Shown here: positions 16,219 through 24,821 of the stretch, in pieces | Numbering within the stretch: the first letter of the stretch is position 1 | How the letters are laid out: every line of letters begins with the position of its first letter | Source: Glycomyces luteolus | Lineage (GTDB): Bacteria; Actinomycetota; Actinomycetes; Mycobacteriales; Micromonosporaceae | NCBI RefSeq assembly: GCF_027622875.1 | Contig: NZ_JAPZVP010000001.1 | Location: 62,001-126,000, forward strand | Direction of reading: 5' to 3' | Length of the DNA stretch: 64,000 nt | Notes under the pieces: generated by a model | Told to the model about the DNA's origin: nothing | The model's input: only the letters and a program-made list of their open reading frames with translations | The model's database searches: none | Position numbers and translations under genes: made by a program

Positions 16219-17541
16219 ATGACCGCCAGCGCCGAATGGACCGCCCGCGACGCGTCGACCGTGTGGCACCCCTTCACGCAGCACACCCAATGGACCGGCG
16301 ACCGGCCCGTCGTCGTCGACCGCGCCGAAGGCCCCTGGCTCATCGACGTCGACGGCCGCCGCTACCTCGACGGCGTCTCCTCACTGTGGACCACCACCCT
16401 CGGGCACGGCCACCCCGACATCAACGCCGCCATCACCGCCCAGCTCGCGAAGCTCGACCACTCCACGTTCCTCGGCACCACCCACACCCCCGGCATCGAA
16501 CTCTCCGAAGTCCTCGTGGACTCGGCCCCCAAGGGAGACGGACCGCCGCTGACCAAGGTCTTCTACGCGGGCGACGGCTCCTCGGCGGTCGAGGCCGCCC
16601 TCAAGATCGCCTACCAGTACTCGACCCAGACCGGCCGCTCCCGCCCCAAGTTCGTCCGCCTCGACCAGGCCTACCACGGCGACACCCTCGGCGCCGTCGC
16701 CGTCGGCGGCCACGACCTCTTCCACCAGGCCTACAAGCCCCTGCTGCTCGACACCATCGGCGTGGCCTCACCGGGCAACCGCGCCAACGGGAGCGACCGC
16801 GAAGCCGTCGCCATCGCCGAACTGCACGCCGCCATGAACGACCAGGGCGACCAGGTGTGCGCGATCATCGTCGAGCCGATGATCCAGGGCGCGGCCGGGA
16901 TGCTCGACTACGGCCCCGAGTTCCTGCGCACCGCAAGGGAACTCGCCGACGCCAACGGCGCCCTCCTCATCTTCGACGAGGTCGCGACCGGTTTCGGCCG
17001 CACCGGCGAGATGTGGGCCGCCGAGCACGCCGGCGTCGTCCCCGACCTCCTCACCTGCGGTAAAGGCATCACCGGCGGGTACCTGCCGCTCTCGGCGGTG
17101 CTCGCCGCCGAACACGTCTACGAGGCCTTCCTGACCCGCCCCGGCGACACCGCCCCGCGCACCTTCTTCCACGGCCACACCTACACCGCGAACCCGCTGT
17201 GCTGCGCCGCGGCGCTGGCGAACCTGCGGGTGATGGGGGAGCAGGACGTGATCGGCCAGGCCGCCAGACTCGGCGAACGGCTCGCGAAACTGCTGGAACC
17301 ATTGGGCGCCAAGGAAGGCGTGCTCGAGATCCGCCAGCTGGGGACGATGATCGGCGTCGAGGTCGCCTCTGTCGGTGAGCGCACGGGTTTCGCGGTCTGC
17401 CAGGCCGCGCGCGAACGGGGCGTGTGGCTGCGCCCGCTCGGCGACACCGTGGTCCTGATGCCGCCGCTGAACCTCGGCGAAGCCGAGACCGACCTGCTCG
17501 TGGACGCCCTCACCGAAGCGGTCGACGAGGTCCTCGCATGA
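16219..17541 (+). CDS. bioA: Adenosylmethionine-8-amino-7-oxononanoate aminotransferase
   Basis: 440 residues, class III PLP aminotransferase. It opens with TVWHPFTQH, typical of BioA, and has AYHGDTLGAVAVGG, LLIFDEVATGFGRTG and the PLP lysine in LLTCGKGITGGYLPLSAV. It converts KAPA to DAPA with S-adenosylmethionine as amino donor, the second step of biotin-ring assembly. Its TGA overlaps the bioF ATG by four bases, so translation is coupled. ATG 16219 has AGGGAG about 8 bases upstream. Confidence 0.95.
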   Translation: MTASAEWTARDASTVWHPFTQHTQWTGDRPVVVDRAEGPWLIDVDGRRYLDGVSSLWTTTLGHGHPDINAAITAQLAKLDHSTFLGTTHTPGIELSEVLVDSAPKGDGPPLTKVFYAGDGSSAVEAALKIAYQYSTQTGRSRPKFVRLDQAYHGDTLGAVAVGGHDLFHQAYKPLLLDTIGVASPGNRANGSDREAVAIAELHAAMNDQGDQVCAIIVEPMIQGAAGMLDYGPEFLRTARELADANGALLIFDEVATGFGRTGEMWAAEHAGVVPDLLTCGKGITGGYLPLSAVLAAEHVYEAFLTRPGDTAPRTFFHGHTYTANPLCCAAALANLRVMGEQDVIGQAARLGERLAKLLEPLGAKEGVLEIRQLGTMIGVEVASVGERTGFAVCQAARERGVWLRPLGDTVVLMPPLNLGEAETDLLVDALTEAVDEVLA

Positions 17542-18656
17542 GCGACGCAGTGCTCGCCGACACCGCCGACCTGTGGAACCGCCTGGGCCGCAAAGCGGAC
17601 CTCCGCGCCAAAGCCGGGCTCACCCGCACGGTCCGGACCCGCACCGACGCGATCGACCTCGCCGGCAACGACTACCTCGGGCTCTCCCGCCACCCCGCCG
17701 TCCTGGCCGCTGCGGCCGCCGCGCTCACCGAGCACGGACTCGGCGCCAGCGGCTCGCGCCTCGTGCGCGGCACGACCGAGATCCACGAGGCCTTCGAAAC
17801 CGACTTCGCCCGCCACACCGGCACCGAGACCGCCGTCCTCTACTCCTCCGGCTACATGGCCAACCTCGGCGCCGTCGCCGCACTCGCCGGCCCGGTCCTG
17901 CTCGACGCCCACGCCCACGCGTCGCTCCACGACGCGGCCCGCCTGGCCGGGCGGCCCTCGGAAACCTTCGCGCACAACGACCTCGACGACCTCGAACGCC
18001 AGCTGAGGGAAGTTCGGCCCTCGCTCGTCGCCGTCGAGTCGGTCTACTCCGTCCTCGGCGACGCGGCGCCGCTGCGCGAGATCCACGCACTCACGAGTGC
18101 GCACGGCGCATTGCTGCTCGTCGACGAGGCCCACGCGATCGGCACGATCGGCGACGCCGGATCGGGCGGCGTGCCTGCGGCCGGACTCGCCGGAGACCCG
18201 GGAGTCGTGCTGACGGCGACGCTCTCGAAAGCGCTCGGCGCGGCCGGGGGAGTGATCGCCGGACCGGCGGTCCTCCGGCGGCACCTCCACGACACGGGCC
18301 GCACCTTCATCTTCGACACAGCGCCACCGCCCGCAGTGGTGTCGGGTGCGAGCGCGGCCCTGGCGGTCGCACGCGAATCCGACGCGGCGAGGGCTGAGCT
18401 CGCACGCCGGGCCACGCTGGCGGCCGAGGCGCTGGAGATGCCGGTCCCGGCGGCGGGAGTGCTATCGCCCCCGGCCGGCGACGCCCACGCGGCGACGGCT
18501 TGGGCCGCCAGATGCGCCGAAGAAGGTGTGGCGGTCGGCTGCTTCCGTCCCCCATCCACACCGGATCATCGCTCACGCTTGCGGATCACGATCAATACAG
18601 GTGTGCCTGCGGAGGATTTCGACCGGGCGATCGCGGTGGTGCGGAAGACTCGCTAG
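17538..18656 (+). CDS. bioF: 8-amino-7-oxononanoate synthase
   Basis: 372 residues, alpha-oxoamine synthase family. Visible motifs are LAGNDYLGLSRHP, GLGASGSRLVRGTTEIHE, VDEAHAIGTIG and the PLP lysine in TATLSKALGAAGG. It condenses pimeloyl-ACP (or -CoA) with alanine to give KAPA. The ATG at 17538 lies within the bioA stop (ATGA), so the two are coupled. An in-frame extension back to 17424 lies within bioA and is not credible. Confidence 0.94.
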   Translation: MSDAVLADTADLWNRLGRKADLRAKAGLTRTVRTRTDAIDLAGNDYLGLSRHPAVLAAAAAALTEHGLGASGSRLVRGTTEIHEAFETDFARHTGTETAVLYSSGYMANLGAVAALAGPVLLDAHAHASLHDAARLAGRPSETFAHNDLDDLERQLREVRPSLVAVESVYSVLGDAAPLREIHALTSAHGALLLVDEAHAIGTIGDAGSGGVPAAGLAGDPGVVLTATLSKALGAAGGVIAGPAVLRRHLHDTGRTFIFDTAPPPAVVSGASAALAVARESDAARAELARRATLAAEALEMPVPAAGVLSPPAGDAHAATAWAARCAEEGVAVGCFRPPSTPDHRSRLRITINTGVPAEDFDRAIAVVRKTR

Positions 18657-19497
18657 TCCATGAGCCCAATACGGTTCGCTCGAGGACGGAGTCCCCTTCC
18701 CGGTGCGGTGTCCGGCCGGCGGGAGGCGCTGGCTGGTGCTCCTTTCTGCGTCGGGGCAGGCGCCCGTATTAGGCGTGGCTGCCGGGTGGGAGTGCGGCTG
18801 ATCGGCGTGCACACGGTTGCCGCCCTCGCTTGGGCGGTCCTTGCCGCTACGTTCACCAACGTGGCCTGGTGATGTCCGGACTCCCGCTATGGTCGGCGTT
18901 GCATCCATCTGGACATGATGCGCCTCGTTCAGGACACTCGCGGTCCGGTCGAGGTGATTCCGACCGATCCGTCTCCCACCCAAGGACCCCCAAGAGAAGG
19001 GGGTCGGTTCGCTGCGGGACCCGATAGCACCCAGGGGCGAGACCCCCGCTCCAGTCAATAGGGGCGGTGTGCTCGGAACCGTCAGGTCAGCCGGTCGGCC
19101 ATAGGCTTGGCGTAGTCTGCTTGCACCTACCAGACTCCTGTACGGATTCCCTACCCTTGTGCGTACCTCAATGATCCGCCAAACGGAACGACCGGCAACA
19201 CCCATACGGGGATAGAACCTTCACGTTCCGCATCGAACCGCTTGCACCGCAACGCAACCCGGCCGCCCCGCCCCCGCGGTCGGGAGCGTCGCCCGTCCAG
19301 GCCCGCGATACAACCCTCCCGAAGGGTCCGACAGCGCCGCCACGCGCGGTCAGCCGCACGAACCCGAAAGCCGGGCGCCTGGCCCCGCATCCCCCGATCC
19401 GCTCGCGCCGTCGCTGAGCGGTTTGAGCGCCAGCCGCCCGAGACCGGAGCGCCCGGCCGATCGGTGGGCGGTCGGCGTCCCCCACTATGTTGTCGGG
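18657..19497. other. 841-bp gap between bioF and bioD without a convincing gene
   Basis: Short open frames exist on both strands, but none has a Shine-Dalgarno site together with a recognisable protein. GC content is lower than in the neighbours. A 7-bp hairpin (GACCCCC-N7-GGGGGTC) lies at 18985-19005. No tRNA cloverleaf, riboswitch or transposase remnant was recognised. It may be non-coding RNA, a decayed gene or leftover inserted DNA. Confidence 0.5.
18985..19005. other. Hairpin in the bioF-bioD gap
   Basis: A perfect 7-bp stem GACCCCC / GGGGGTC with loop AAGAGAA, about 330 bp after bioF. No T-tract; its role is unclear. Confidence 0.35.
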
Positions 19498-20172
19498 GTG
19501 ATCGCCTTCGAAGGACCCGTGCTCGTCACCGGCACCGACACCGGGGTCGGCAAGACCGTCGCCACTGCAGCGCTGGCGGCGTTCCTCATGCGGCAGGGCC
19601 GCAGTGTCGAGGTCGTCAAGATCGCGCAGACCGGCGACGACGATGACGCCGCCGAGGTCACCCGGCTTTCGGGCGCCCCGGCCCGGGCGCTCGCCTCGTA
19701 CCCGGATCCGTTGGCGCCCTTCGCCGCAGCGCGCCGCAGCGGCCTTCCGATGCTCGAACTGCACGACGTCGCCGAGACGGTCCTCGAAGCGAAATCCGAA
19801 GTCGTCCTCCTCGAAGGCGCCGGTGGCCTGCTCGTGCAGCTCGGCGCCGGCGGCTGGACCGCCCGTGACCTGGCCGTCGAGCTCGGCTGCCCCGCTGTCG
19901 TCGTCGCGCGCGCCGGACTCGGCACGCTCAACCACACCGCCCTCACACTGGAGGCGCTGGCGCGGCGCGGCATCGAAGCGTCCGTCCTCATCGGATCGTG
20001 GCCGCTCGAGCCGGGCCTCGCCGAGCACGAGAACCTGAAGGACCTCCCCGGCCGCCGCCTCGGCTGGATCCCCGCCGACGCCGCCGGGCTCGACCCCGAG
20101 GTCTTCCGCCTCAGCGCCTCCGAATGGTTCGACCTCGAAGGCGACCTCCGCCGCTTCGGCACCGACGCCTAA
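19498..20172 (+). CDS. bioD: Dethiobiotin synthase
   Basis: 224 residues, P-loop enzyme. VLVTGTDTGVGKTVATAALAAF is the diagnostic ATP-binding motif; VVLLEGAGGLLVQLGAGGWTARDLA is the second BioD signature. It carboxylates and cyclises DAPA to dethiobiotin with ATP and CO2. GTG 19498 is chosen as it begins the conserved N-terminus; a frame back to 19423 reads unlike BioD. It is separated from bioAF by the 841-bp gap and so probably has its own promoter. bioB is not in the window. Confidence 0.93.
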   Translation: MIAFEGPVLVTGTDTGVGKTVATAALAAFLMRQGRSVEVVKIAQTGDDDDAAEVTRLSGAPARALASYPDPLAPFAAARRSGLPMLELHDVAETVLEAKSEVVLLEGAGGLLVQLGAGGWTARDLAVELGCPAVVVARAGLGTLNHTALTLEALARRGIEASVLIGSWPLEPGLAEHENLKDLPGRRLGWIPADAAGLDPEVFRLSASEWFDLEGDLRRFGTDA

Positions 20173-20227
20173 CGCAAACCGCCCGGCCGCCCGGCATTCC
20201 GCCCGCGGCGCGGTTCCCCCTGCCCGC

Positions 20228-20248
20228 GTGACGGACCCGGTCCGTCAC
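20228..20248. terminator. Hairpin after bioD
   Basis: A perfect 9-bp stem GTGACGGAC / GTCCGTCAC with loop CCG, 55 bp after the bioD stop. Suited to rho-independent-like termination without a T-run. Confidence 0.5.
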
Positions 20249-20326
20249 AGTCATGGCGCTCGCTCCCACCAGCCTTGACGCCACGCAGTACCTTGGCAGC
20301 GAACCGGCCCAATAGGTGCCGAATCA

Positions 20327-20367
20327 GTGCGATGCGGGCGCCTCTACCCCCGGCGCCCGCATCGCAC
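20327..20367. terminator. Large perfect 16-bp-stem hairpin
   Basis: GTGCGATGCGGGCGCC pairs exactly with GGCGCCCGCATCGCAC around a 9-base loop. It lies 39 bp past the Nudix gene stop (minus strand) and is probably its terminator. It is very stable and has no T-tract. Confidence 0.5.
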
Positions 20368-20405
20368 CAAAGCCGTCGCCCCGAGCGCCAGCCCGGCGGG
20401 CCACG

Positions 20406-20897
20406 CTAAGCGGGCACGCCGAGCCCGGCCCCGCGCCGCGCCTCGAACCTCGGAATGGCGAGGCCCAGCAGGAAGTCCAGCCCCCAGTCGATGCCCGACG
20501 CCTCGACCGGCCTGAACTCGCACCGCATCCGGATCCCGTCGTCCTCGTCGCCCGTCTCGGCCACCGTGTGGTCCCACGCGTCCCGCGGGTCCTCCGTGAC
20601 CATCCACGAGTACGTGGTCACCTGGTAGTCGTGGTCGCGCCAGTCCGGCACCGCCATCAGCTTGCTGCCCAGCACCTCCCCGAACACGAGGCCGCGCACG
20701 CCGGTCTCCTCGACCGCCTCGCGCATCGCCGTCTCGCCCGGCGTCTCCCCGGGCCGCGCCCCGCCGCCGGGCACTTGCACCCCGGCCTCCGGCTGGTCCC
20801 GGTGCAGCATCACGAGCACCTCGAGGCCGGGCCGTTCGGGCAGGTCGCGGAGGACGTAAGCGGTCCCGCGTTGGCGGAACTCCAGGAATTCAGGCAT
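20406..20897 (-). CDS. Nudix hydrolase
   Basis: 163 residues. The Nudix box is intact: GGGARPGETPGETAMREAVEETGV fits Gx5Ex7REUxEExGU, with catalytic glutamates that bind Mg2+ and cut a nucleoside-diphosphate-linked substrate. Substrate cannot be read from sequence. The start at 20897 (MPEFLEFRQRG) is preferred over 20933 because the Nudix fold begins there, though the ribosome site is weak. Only 4 bp separate its start codon side from the P450 gene stop at 20938, and both are on the minus strand, so it may be cotranscribed. Confidence 0.85.
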   Translation of the reverse strand: MPEFLEFRQRGTAYVLRDLPERPGLEVLVMLHRDQPEAGVQVPGGGARPGETPGETAMREAVEETGVRGLVFGEVLGSKLMAVPDWRDHDYQVTTYSWMVTEDPRDAWDHTVAETGDEDDGIRMRCEFRPVEASGIDWGLDFLLGLAIPRFEARRGAGLGVPA

Positions 20898-20937
20898 CCC
20901 GACAGCTTGGCAAGCGCATGCGCCGCACCGCAAGGCG

Positions 20938-22062
20938 TTAAACGGCCAACCGCACCACCAGCGGACTCGGCATCCGGAACGACAGATTCGGCTCGCTCAC
21001 CGGGGCGGCCGCCACCCGGAGCCGGGGGAGCAGCGGCGCGAACTCCGCCACCACCACCTCGGCCTCCATCCGCGACAACTGGCTCCCCAAGCAGCGGTGC
21101 GCCCCCGCCCCGAACGCCAAGTGCCGCCGCGAACCCCGCTGCCCCGGCACCATCCTCATAGGGCACTCGGCCACGTCCTCATCCGTGCCCGCGGCCCCCA
21201 GCCACACCAGCACCGACTCGCCCGCGCGCACCTCCAGACCGCCGAGCTCCGTGTCCCGCTTCGCGACCCGCCGCCACGACGTGATCGGCGGCAGCAGCCG
21301 CAGGCCCTCCTCCACGATCGCCGCCGGCGCCGACTCCAGCAGCCCCGGCTCCTCGATCAGGCGGTGCAGCAGCAGCGTCAGGAACTGCGACGTCGTCTCC
21401 TGACCCGCCACCAGCAGGAAGAACAGTGCCGCCGTCGCCGCGTCCTCGCCGTACTCGTCCAAGAGCTCCCGTGTCGCACCCGTCGACCCGGCCGTCCAAC
21501 CCCGCAGCAGCGCATGGAAAGGCCCCACCACCCCGGCCAGCTCGCGCTGGCGTTCCACGGTGGGGTCGCCCCAGAACAGCTCGAGCGCGGCACGGCTGAA
21601 GTGCTTGACCTCCAAGGTCGCCTCGACCTCCAGGCCGAGGAGCCGCGCCAGCGCCGCCAGCGGGATCTCCGACGAGACGGCCGCGTCGACGTCCACGGTC
21701 TCGCCCGTCCGCAGCCGCCAGGCGACCTGGGCCGCGGTCCGGCGGGTGAGACCGGTCAGCCAGGGGCGCAGCGCCTCCACGTTCGCGGGCGCGAAGACCG
21801 CACCGAAGGCCGCGCGGATCCGCTCGTGCGATTCGGTGTCGTTGTTCGCGAGGGTCGCGGGCAGCCGGAACCGGTGCCGCGTCAGCTCCCGCAGGGCGTC
21901 AACGGGGATCGGGGTGACCGCGTCGAGCGCGTTCGCGGCCGAGAACCGTTCGCGGTCGGCCAGCACCTGCCTGGCGAGACGGTGCGAGGACACCACCACC
22001 TGGCCGTCGCGGCGGAGGACCGGGGCGTCGGGGCGGGGATGTTTCCACAGCTCGAAGAGCAC
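20938..22062 (-). CDS. Cytochrome P450
   Basis: 374 residues. C-helix SHERIRAAF, I-helix oxygen-binding VAGQETTSQF, K-helix EEGLRLLP (ExxR) and haem loop FGAGAHRCLGSQ (Cys thiolate ligand) are all intact, so an active haem monooxygenase is expected. It is slightly shorter than the usual 400 residues, mainly at the N-terminus. It is divergent from a flavin monooxygenase gene, hinting at a shared oxidative pathway. No ferredoxin is adjacent; electron partners must come from elsewhere. Substrate unknown. Confidence 0.93.
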   Translation of the reverse strand: MLFELWKHPRPDAPVLRRDGQVVVSSHRLARQVLADRERFSAANALDAVTPIPVDALRELTRHRFRLPATLANNDTESHERIRAAFGAVFAPANVEALRPWLTGLTRRTAAQVAWRLRTGETVDVDAAVSSEIPLAALARLLGLEVEATLEVKHFSRAALELFWGDPTVERQRELAGVVGPFHALLRGWTAGSTGATRELLDEYGEDAATAALFFLLVAGQETTSQFLTLLLHRLIEEPGLLESAPAAIVEEGLRLLPPITSWRRVAKRDTELGGLEVRAGESVLVWLGAAGTDEDVAECPMRMVPGQRGSRRHLAFGAGAHRCLGSQLSRMEAEVVVAEFAPLLPRLRVAAAPVSEPNLSFRMPSPLVVRLAV

Positions 22063-22215
22063 GCGCGCAGCCTACCTCCCCCGAAAGTACGAGTCCCGTT
22101 CACGGTAATCTGCTCTCAGTCTTTCGGCGCCCCGCATCCAGTCCCGCCCCGGCGGGCACCCCGCGGGGCCGCCGTCCGGCACCTGACTGCATGCCCACCG
22201 TAAGGAGCCAGTCCT

Positions 22216-23571
22216 TTGCAGGAGTACTCCTCCCAGGCCGCCTACGACCGCGGCGAGGCCGTCTGCGTGATCGGCGCCGGAGCGTCCGGCCTCATCGCTG
22301 TCAAGAACCTCCGCGAGAACGGCTTCGAAGTGGACTGCTACGAGCGCGACACCGTGCTCGGCGGCCTGTGGAACCCGCAGAACCAGCACAGCCCGCTCTA
22401 CCCCAACACCCACCTCGTGACCTCCCGGTCCCAGACCGAGATCCCCGACTTCCCGATGCCCGACGACTGGCCGGACTACCCGTCCGCGGCCCAGATGCTC
22501 GAGTACCTGACCTCGTACGCGAAGCACTTCGGGCTCTCCGAGCACATCTGGTACGGCTCCGAGATCTCCCATCTCGAAACGGTCGAAGGCGCCCGCTTCG
22601 AGGTCGTCGTCAAACCCGCCGCCGGGAGCGCCGCCCGCCGCCTGCGCTACGGCGCGGTCATCATCGCGACCGGCCACCACTGGGCCCCGAACCTGCCCTC
22701 CTACCCGGGCCTCGACGACTTCCGCGGCACCGTGATGCACTCCTCGCAGCTCAAGGACCCGTCTCGCCTGCGCGGCAAGCACGTCCTGGTCATCGGCGGC
22801 GGCAACTCCGGCGTCGACATCGCCTGCGAGGCCGCCGTGAACGCCGCCAGCTGCGTCCACTCCGTGCGCCGCGGCTCCTGGCACCTGCCGAAATACCTCG
22901 GCGGTGAACCCTCCGACTACGCGCTCGCGCGGCTCGCCTCACGCCCGAAGCTCCTGCGGCGCTTCCTCACTGACCGCATCCTCAAGGGCCCCAAGCGACT
23001 CGCCCAGCGCATGGGCATCGAGACGCCCGGCCACGGCCCCGGTGACGAAGAGCCGGTGCGCAACGGCCGCTACCTCGAGCACGTCGGCGACGGCTCCATC
23101 AAGCGCCGCGGCGAGGTCGCCCGCTTCGACGGATACGACGTCGCGTTCGCCGACGGCACCGAGATCCGCCCCGACCTCGTCGTCCTCGCCACCGGCTACC
23201 AGCCGAAGATCGCCTGCGTCGCACCCGAACTGCTCGGCGGCACCCGCGACCAGCCCGCCCCGAAGCTGTTCGCGCGCATGTTCTCCCCGAAGGCGCAGAC
23301 CCTGGCCGTCGCCGGGCTCGTCGAACCCGGTGTCGGCGTGCTGCCGATCGTCCACTGGCAGACCCACGCGATCGCGCGCTGGCTCCAGGTCCGCAAGAGC
23401 GACCCCGAACGCGCCGAGAGCTTCAAGCTGCAGGTCAACGCCGAATCCAGCCACAACGCGGTGAGTGCGGCCGACGATTCCCCGCGCCGTCGGCTCGTCG
23501 TGGACGCCGAGGAGTACCTGGCCAGCCTGGGCCGCATCATCGACACCCTCGAACAGGAGCCCGCCAAATGA
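22216..23571 (+). CDS. Flavin-containing monooxygenase (FMO family)
   Basis: 451 residues. FAD-binding GxGxxG at VCVIGAGASGLIA (about residues 20-25), the FMO fingerprint FRGTVMHSSQ (FxGxxxHS), a second NADP-binding motif VLVIGGGNSGVDIAC and the late VLATGYQPKI motif are present. Members oxygenate nitrogen, sulfur or ketone carbons using NADPH and O2. TTG 22216 is the start, with AAGGAG 8 bases upstream. Its stop overlaps the next gene by four bases. It may act with the divergent P450; the substrate is unknown. Confidence 0.9.
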   Translation: MQEYSSQAAYDRGEAVCVIGAGASGLIAVKNLRENGFEVDCYERDTVLGGLWNPQNQHSPLYPNTHLVTSRSQTEIPDFPMPDDWPDYPSAAQMLEYLTSYAKHFGLSEHIWYGSEISHLETVEGARFEVVVKPAAGSAARRLRYGAVIIATGHHWAPNLPSYPGLDDFRGTVMHSSQLKDPSRLRGKHVLVIGGGNSGVDIACEAAVNAASCVHSVRRGSWHLPKYLGGEPSDYALARLASRPKLLRRFLTDRILKGPKRLAQRMGIETPGHGPGDEEPVRNGRYLEHVGDGSIKRRGEVARFDGYDVAFADGTEIRPDLVVLATGYQPKIACVAPELLGGTRDQPAPKLFARMFSPKAQTLAVAGLVEPGVGVLPIVHWQTHAIARWLQVRKSDPERAESFKLQVNAESSHNAVSAADDSPRRRLVVDAEEYLASLGRIIDTLEQEPAK

Positions 23572-24200
23572 GCCTCACCGCCTGGATCCGGCGCGCCCGC
23601 ACCCCCGAGCCGGTGCCGGTCCGGCGCGAGATCGCCGTCTTCGAGCCCGCCGACCTCTTCGACATCGAGATCAAGGACAACCCCGAGACGAACCCGGTGC
23701 TGTGCTGCACCGGCGACTCGGCCGGAGCGGCGGCTTTCAATGCCTTGTGGCTCAAGCGAATCGCTTCGTCGGGCAGGTACGCGGCGGCCGTGAGCGTCCG
23801 CGGCCAGGGCGGCACGCCCGCCGCCGACGGCGGGCCGGAGGCCCGCGCCCACGACGTGGTGCAGGCCGCGGTCACCGTACCCCGGCAGACAGTCCTCATC
23901 GGACACGGCGAGGGCGCGGCCTGGGCCGCGCTCGCCGCTGGACGCTACCCCGCGGCGGGCCTGGTGCTCGTGTCGCCGCAGCGCTTCCCGAAGCAGCTGC
24001 CGAAACCGGTGGGCGAGCCGCCGATCCTGCTGGTGGTGAGCGAATCCGAAACGCAGTCGAAGGAGGTCCAGGCGGTCGCCGACGAGTACGGCATCACACC
24101 GCTGACCTTCGCGGGCGCCCCCGACGACGTGTTCAAAGGCGCGCCGGCCGAAGGACTCCTCGACGCGGTCCTCTCCTGGCTCGACGCGCAGAAGCGGTGA
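23568..24200 (+). CDS. Alpha/beta-hydrolase-like protein lacking the nucleophile serine
   Basis: 210 residues. The layout resembles a small alpha/beta-hydrolase: a strand (VLCCTGDS), the nucleophile-elbow position TVLIGHGEGAAWAAL, a strand LVLVSPQRF and a C-terminal ILLVVSESET. The elbow reads GHGEG instead of GxSxG, so the usual Ser/Cys/Asp nucleophile is Glu, and no histidine lies near the C-terminus where the catalytic His is expected. Hydrolase activity is therefore doubtful. ATG overlaps the monooxygenase stop (ATGA), so the two are translationally coupled and probably function together. Confidence 0.65.
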   Translation: MSLTAWIRRARTPEPVPVRREIAVFEPADLFDIEIKDNPETNPVLCCTGDSAGAAAFNALWLKRIASSGRYAAAVSVRGQGGTPAADGGPEARAHDVVQAAVTVPRQTVLIGHGEGAAWAALAAGRYPAAGLVLVSPQRFPKQLPKPVGEPPILLVVSESETQSKEVQAVADEYGITPLTFAGAPDDVFKGAPAEGLLDAVLSWLDAQKR

Positions 24201-24230
24201 TCCCCGGCGCACGCCGAAAGCACTGCTGCG

Positions 24231-24290
24231 GGTTGGGTTTGGTTCCCCGGTTTTCCACGGTAGCGGGGCGAACCTGAAGGGGAGCTGAAG
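24231..24290 (+). repeat. 60-bp dispersed element, copy A
   Basis: It shares 51 of 60 aligned bases, without gaps, with 29397-29456. The last 20 bases are identical in both copies and include CCTGAAGGGGAGCTGAAG. It lies 30 bp after the stop of the alpha/beta-hydrolase-like gene. Function unknown. Confidence 0.7.
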
Positions 24291-24311
24291 AGCGGTCCGG
24301 TCGGCCGTGCC

Positions 24312-24821
24312 TCAGACGACCGCGCCGTCGTCGGTGTCGTCCGGTTCCTTGTCGGGGCGCAGTCGGCTGATGAGCAGCCACACGCCGATCAGGAACCCTA
24401 CGAACCCGACCAGGCGCCCCGGGGTCGTCCCCAGCGGCGCGATGCTCGGATTCACCAGCAGCGCGATGCCGCCGATGATGAGCAGCACCCCGCCGATCGC
24501 CGGCAGGCTCGGCCACGGCACGGGCGGCGGCTCCGGCGGCTCGTAGTCGTCCTCGTCGTCGTCCGGCAGTTCCGCGTCCCACAAATCCAGCAGCGTCGGC
24601 TCGTCGTCCGACGACGTGACCGGAGGCGTCATCGGCACCACCTCCGTCGGGTGCTCCTCGGCGTCGAGCCCCTTCACGAGCCCGGTCCCGGTGTCCCCCA
24701 AGCCCTTGATGAGCTCGTTGAAACGCCGGTCGACGTCCTCGGGACGCAGCTCCGGACGTCCGTCCTTCTGCTCGCCGCTGTCGGGCTCGCCGTTGCCCTC
24801 CTGCTCACTGCGGTCAGTCAT
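24312..24821 (-). CDS. Acidic protein with two C-terminal membrane helices, unknown
   Basis: 169 residues. A long acidic, Pro-rich cytoplasmic head (DDDEDDYEPPEPPP around residue 90) is followed by two hydrophobic segments, AIGGVLLIIGGIALLVN and LVGFVGFLIGVWLLISRL, and a charged tail. No family was recognised. ATG 24821 (MTDRSEQ) is preferred to GTG 24827 because of GAGGTG spacing. It overlaps the lipase stop by 8 bp and so is probably cotranslated with it. Confidence 0.7.
   Translation of the reverse strand: MTDRSEQEGNGEPDSGEQKDGRPELRPEDVDRRFNELIKGLGDTGTGLVKGLDAEEHPTEVVPMTPPVTSSDDEPTLLDLWDAELPDDDEDDYEPPEPPPVPWPSLPAIGGVLLIIGGIALLVNPSIAPLGTTPGRLVGFVGFLIGVWLLISRLRPDKEPDDTDDGAVV

Noticed and set aside
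18573-19205. 210-codon minus-strand frame overlapping the end of bioF and the bioF-bioD gap
   Set aside because: No ribosome site, no family, and it runs antisense into bioF. Not listed as a gene.
18657-19497. tRNA or riboswitch in the bioF-bioD gap
   Set aside because: No cloverleaf arms, T-loop or known riboswitch core could be found by eye.
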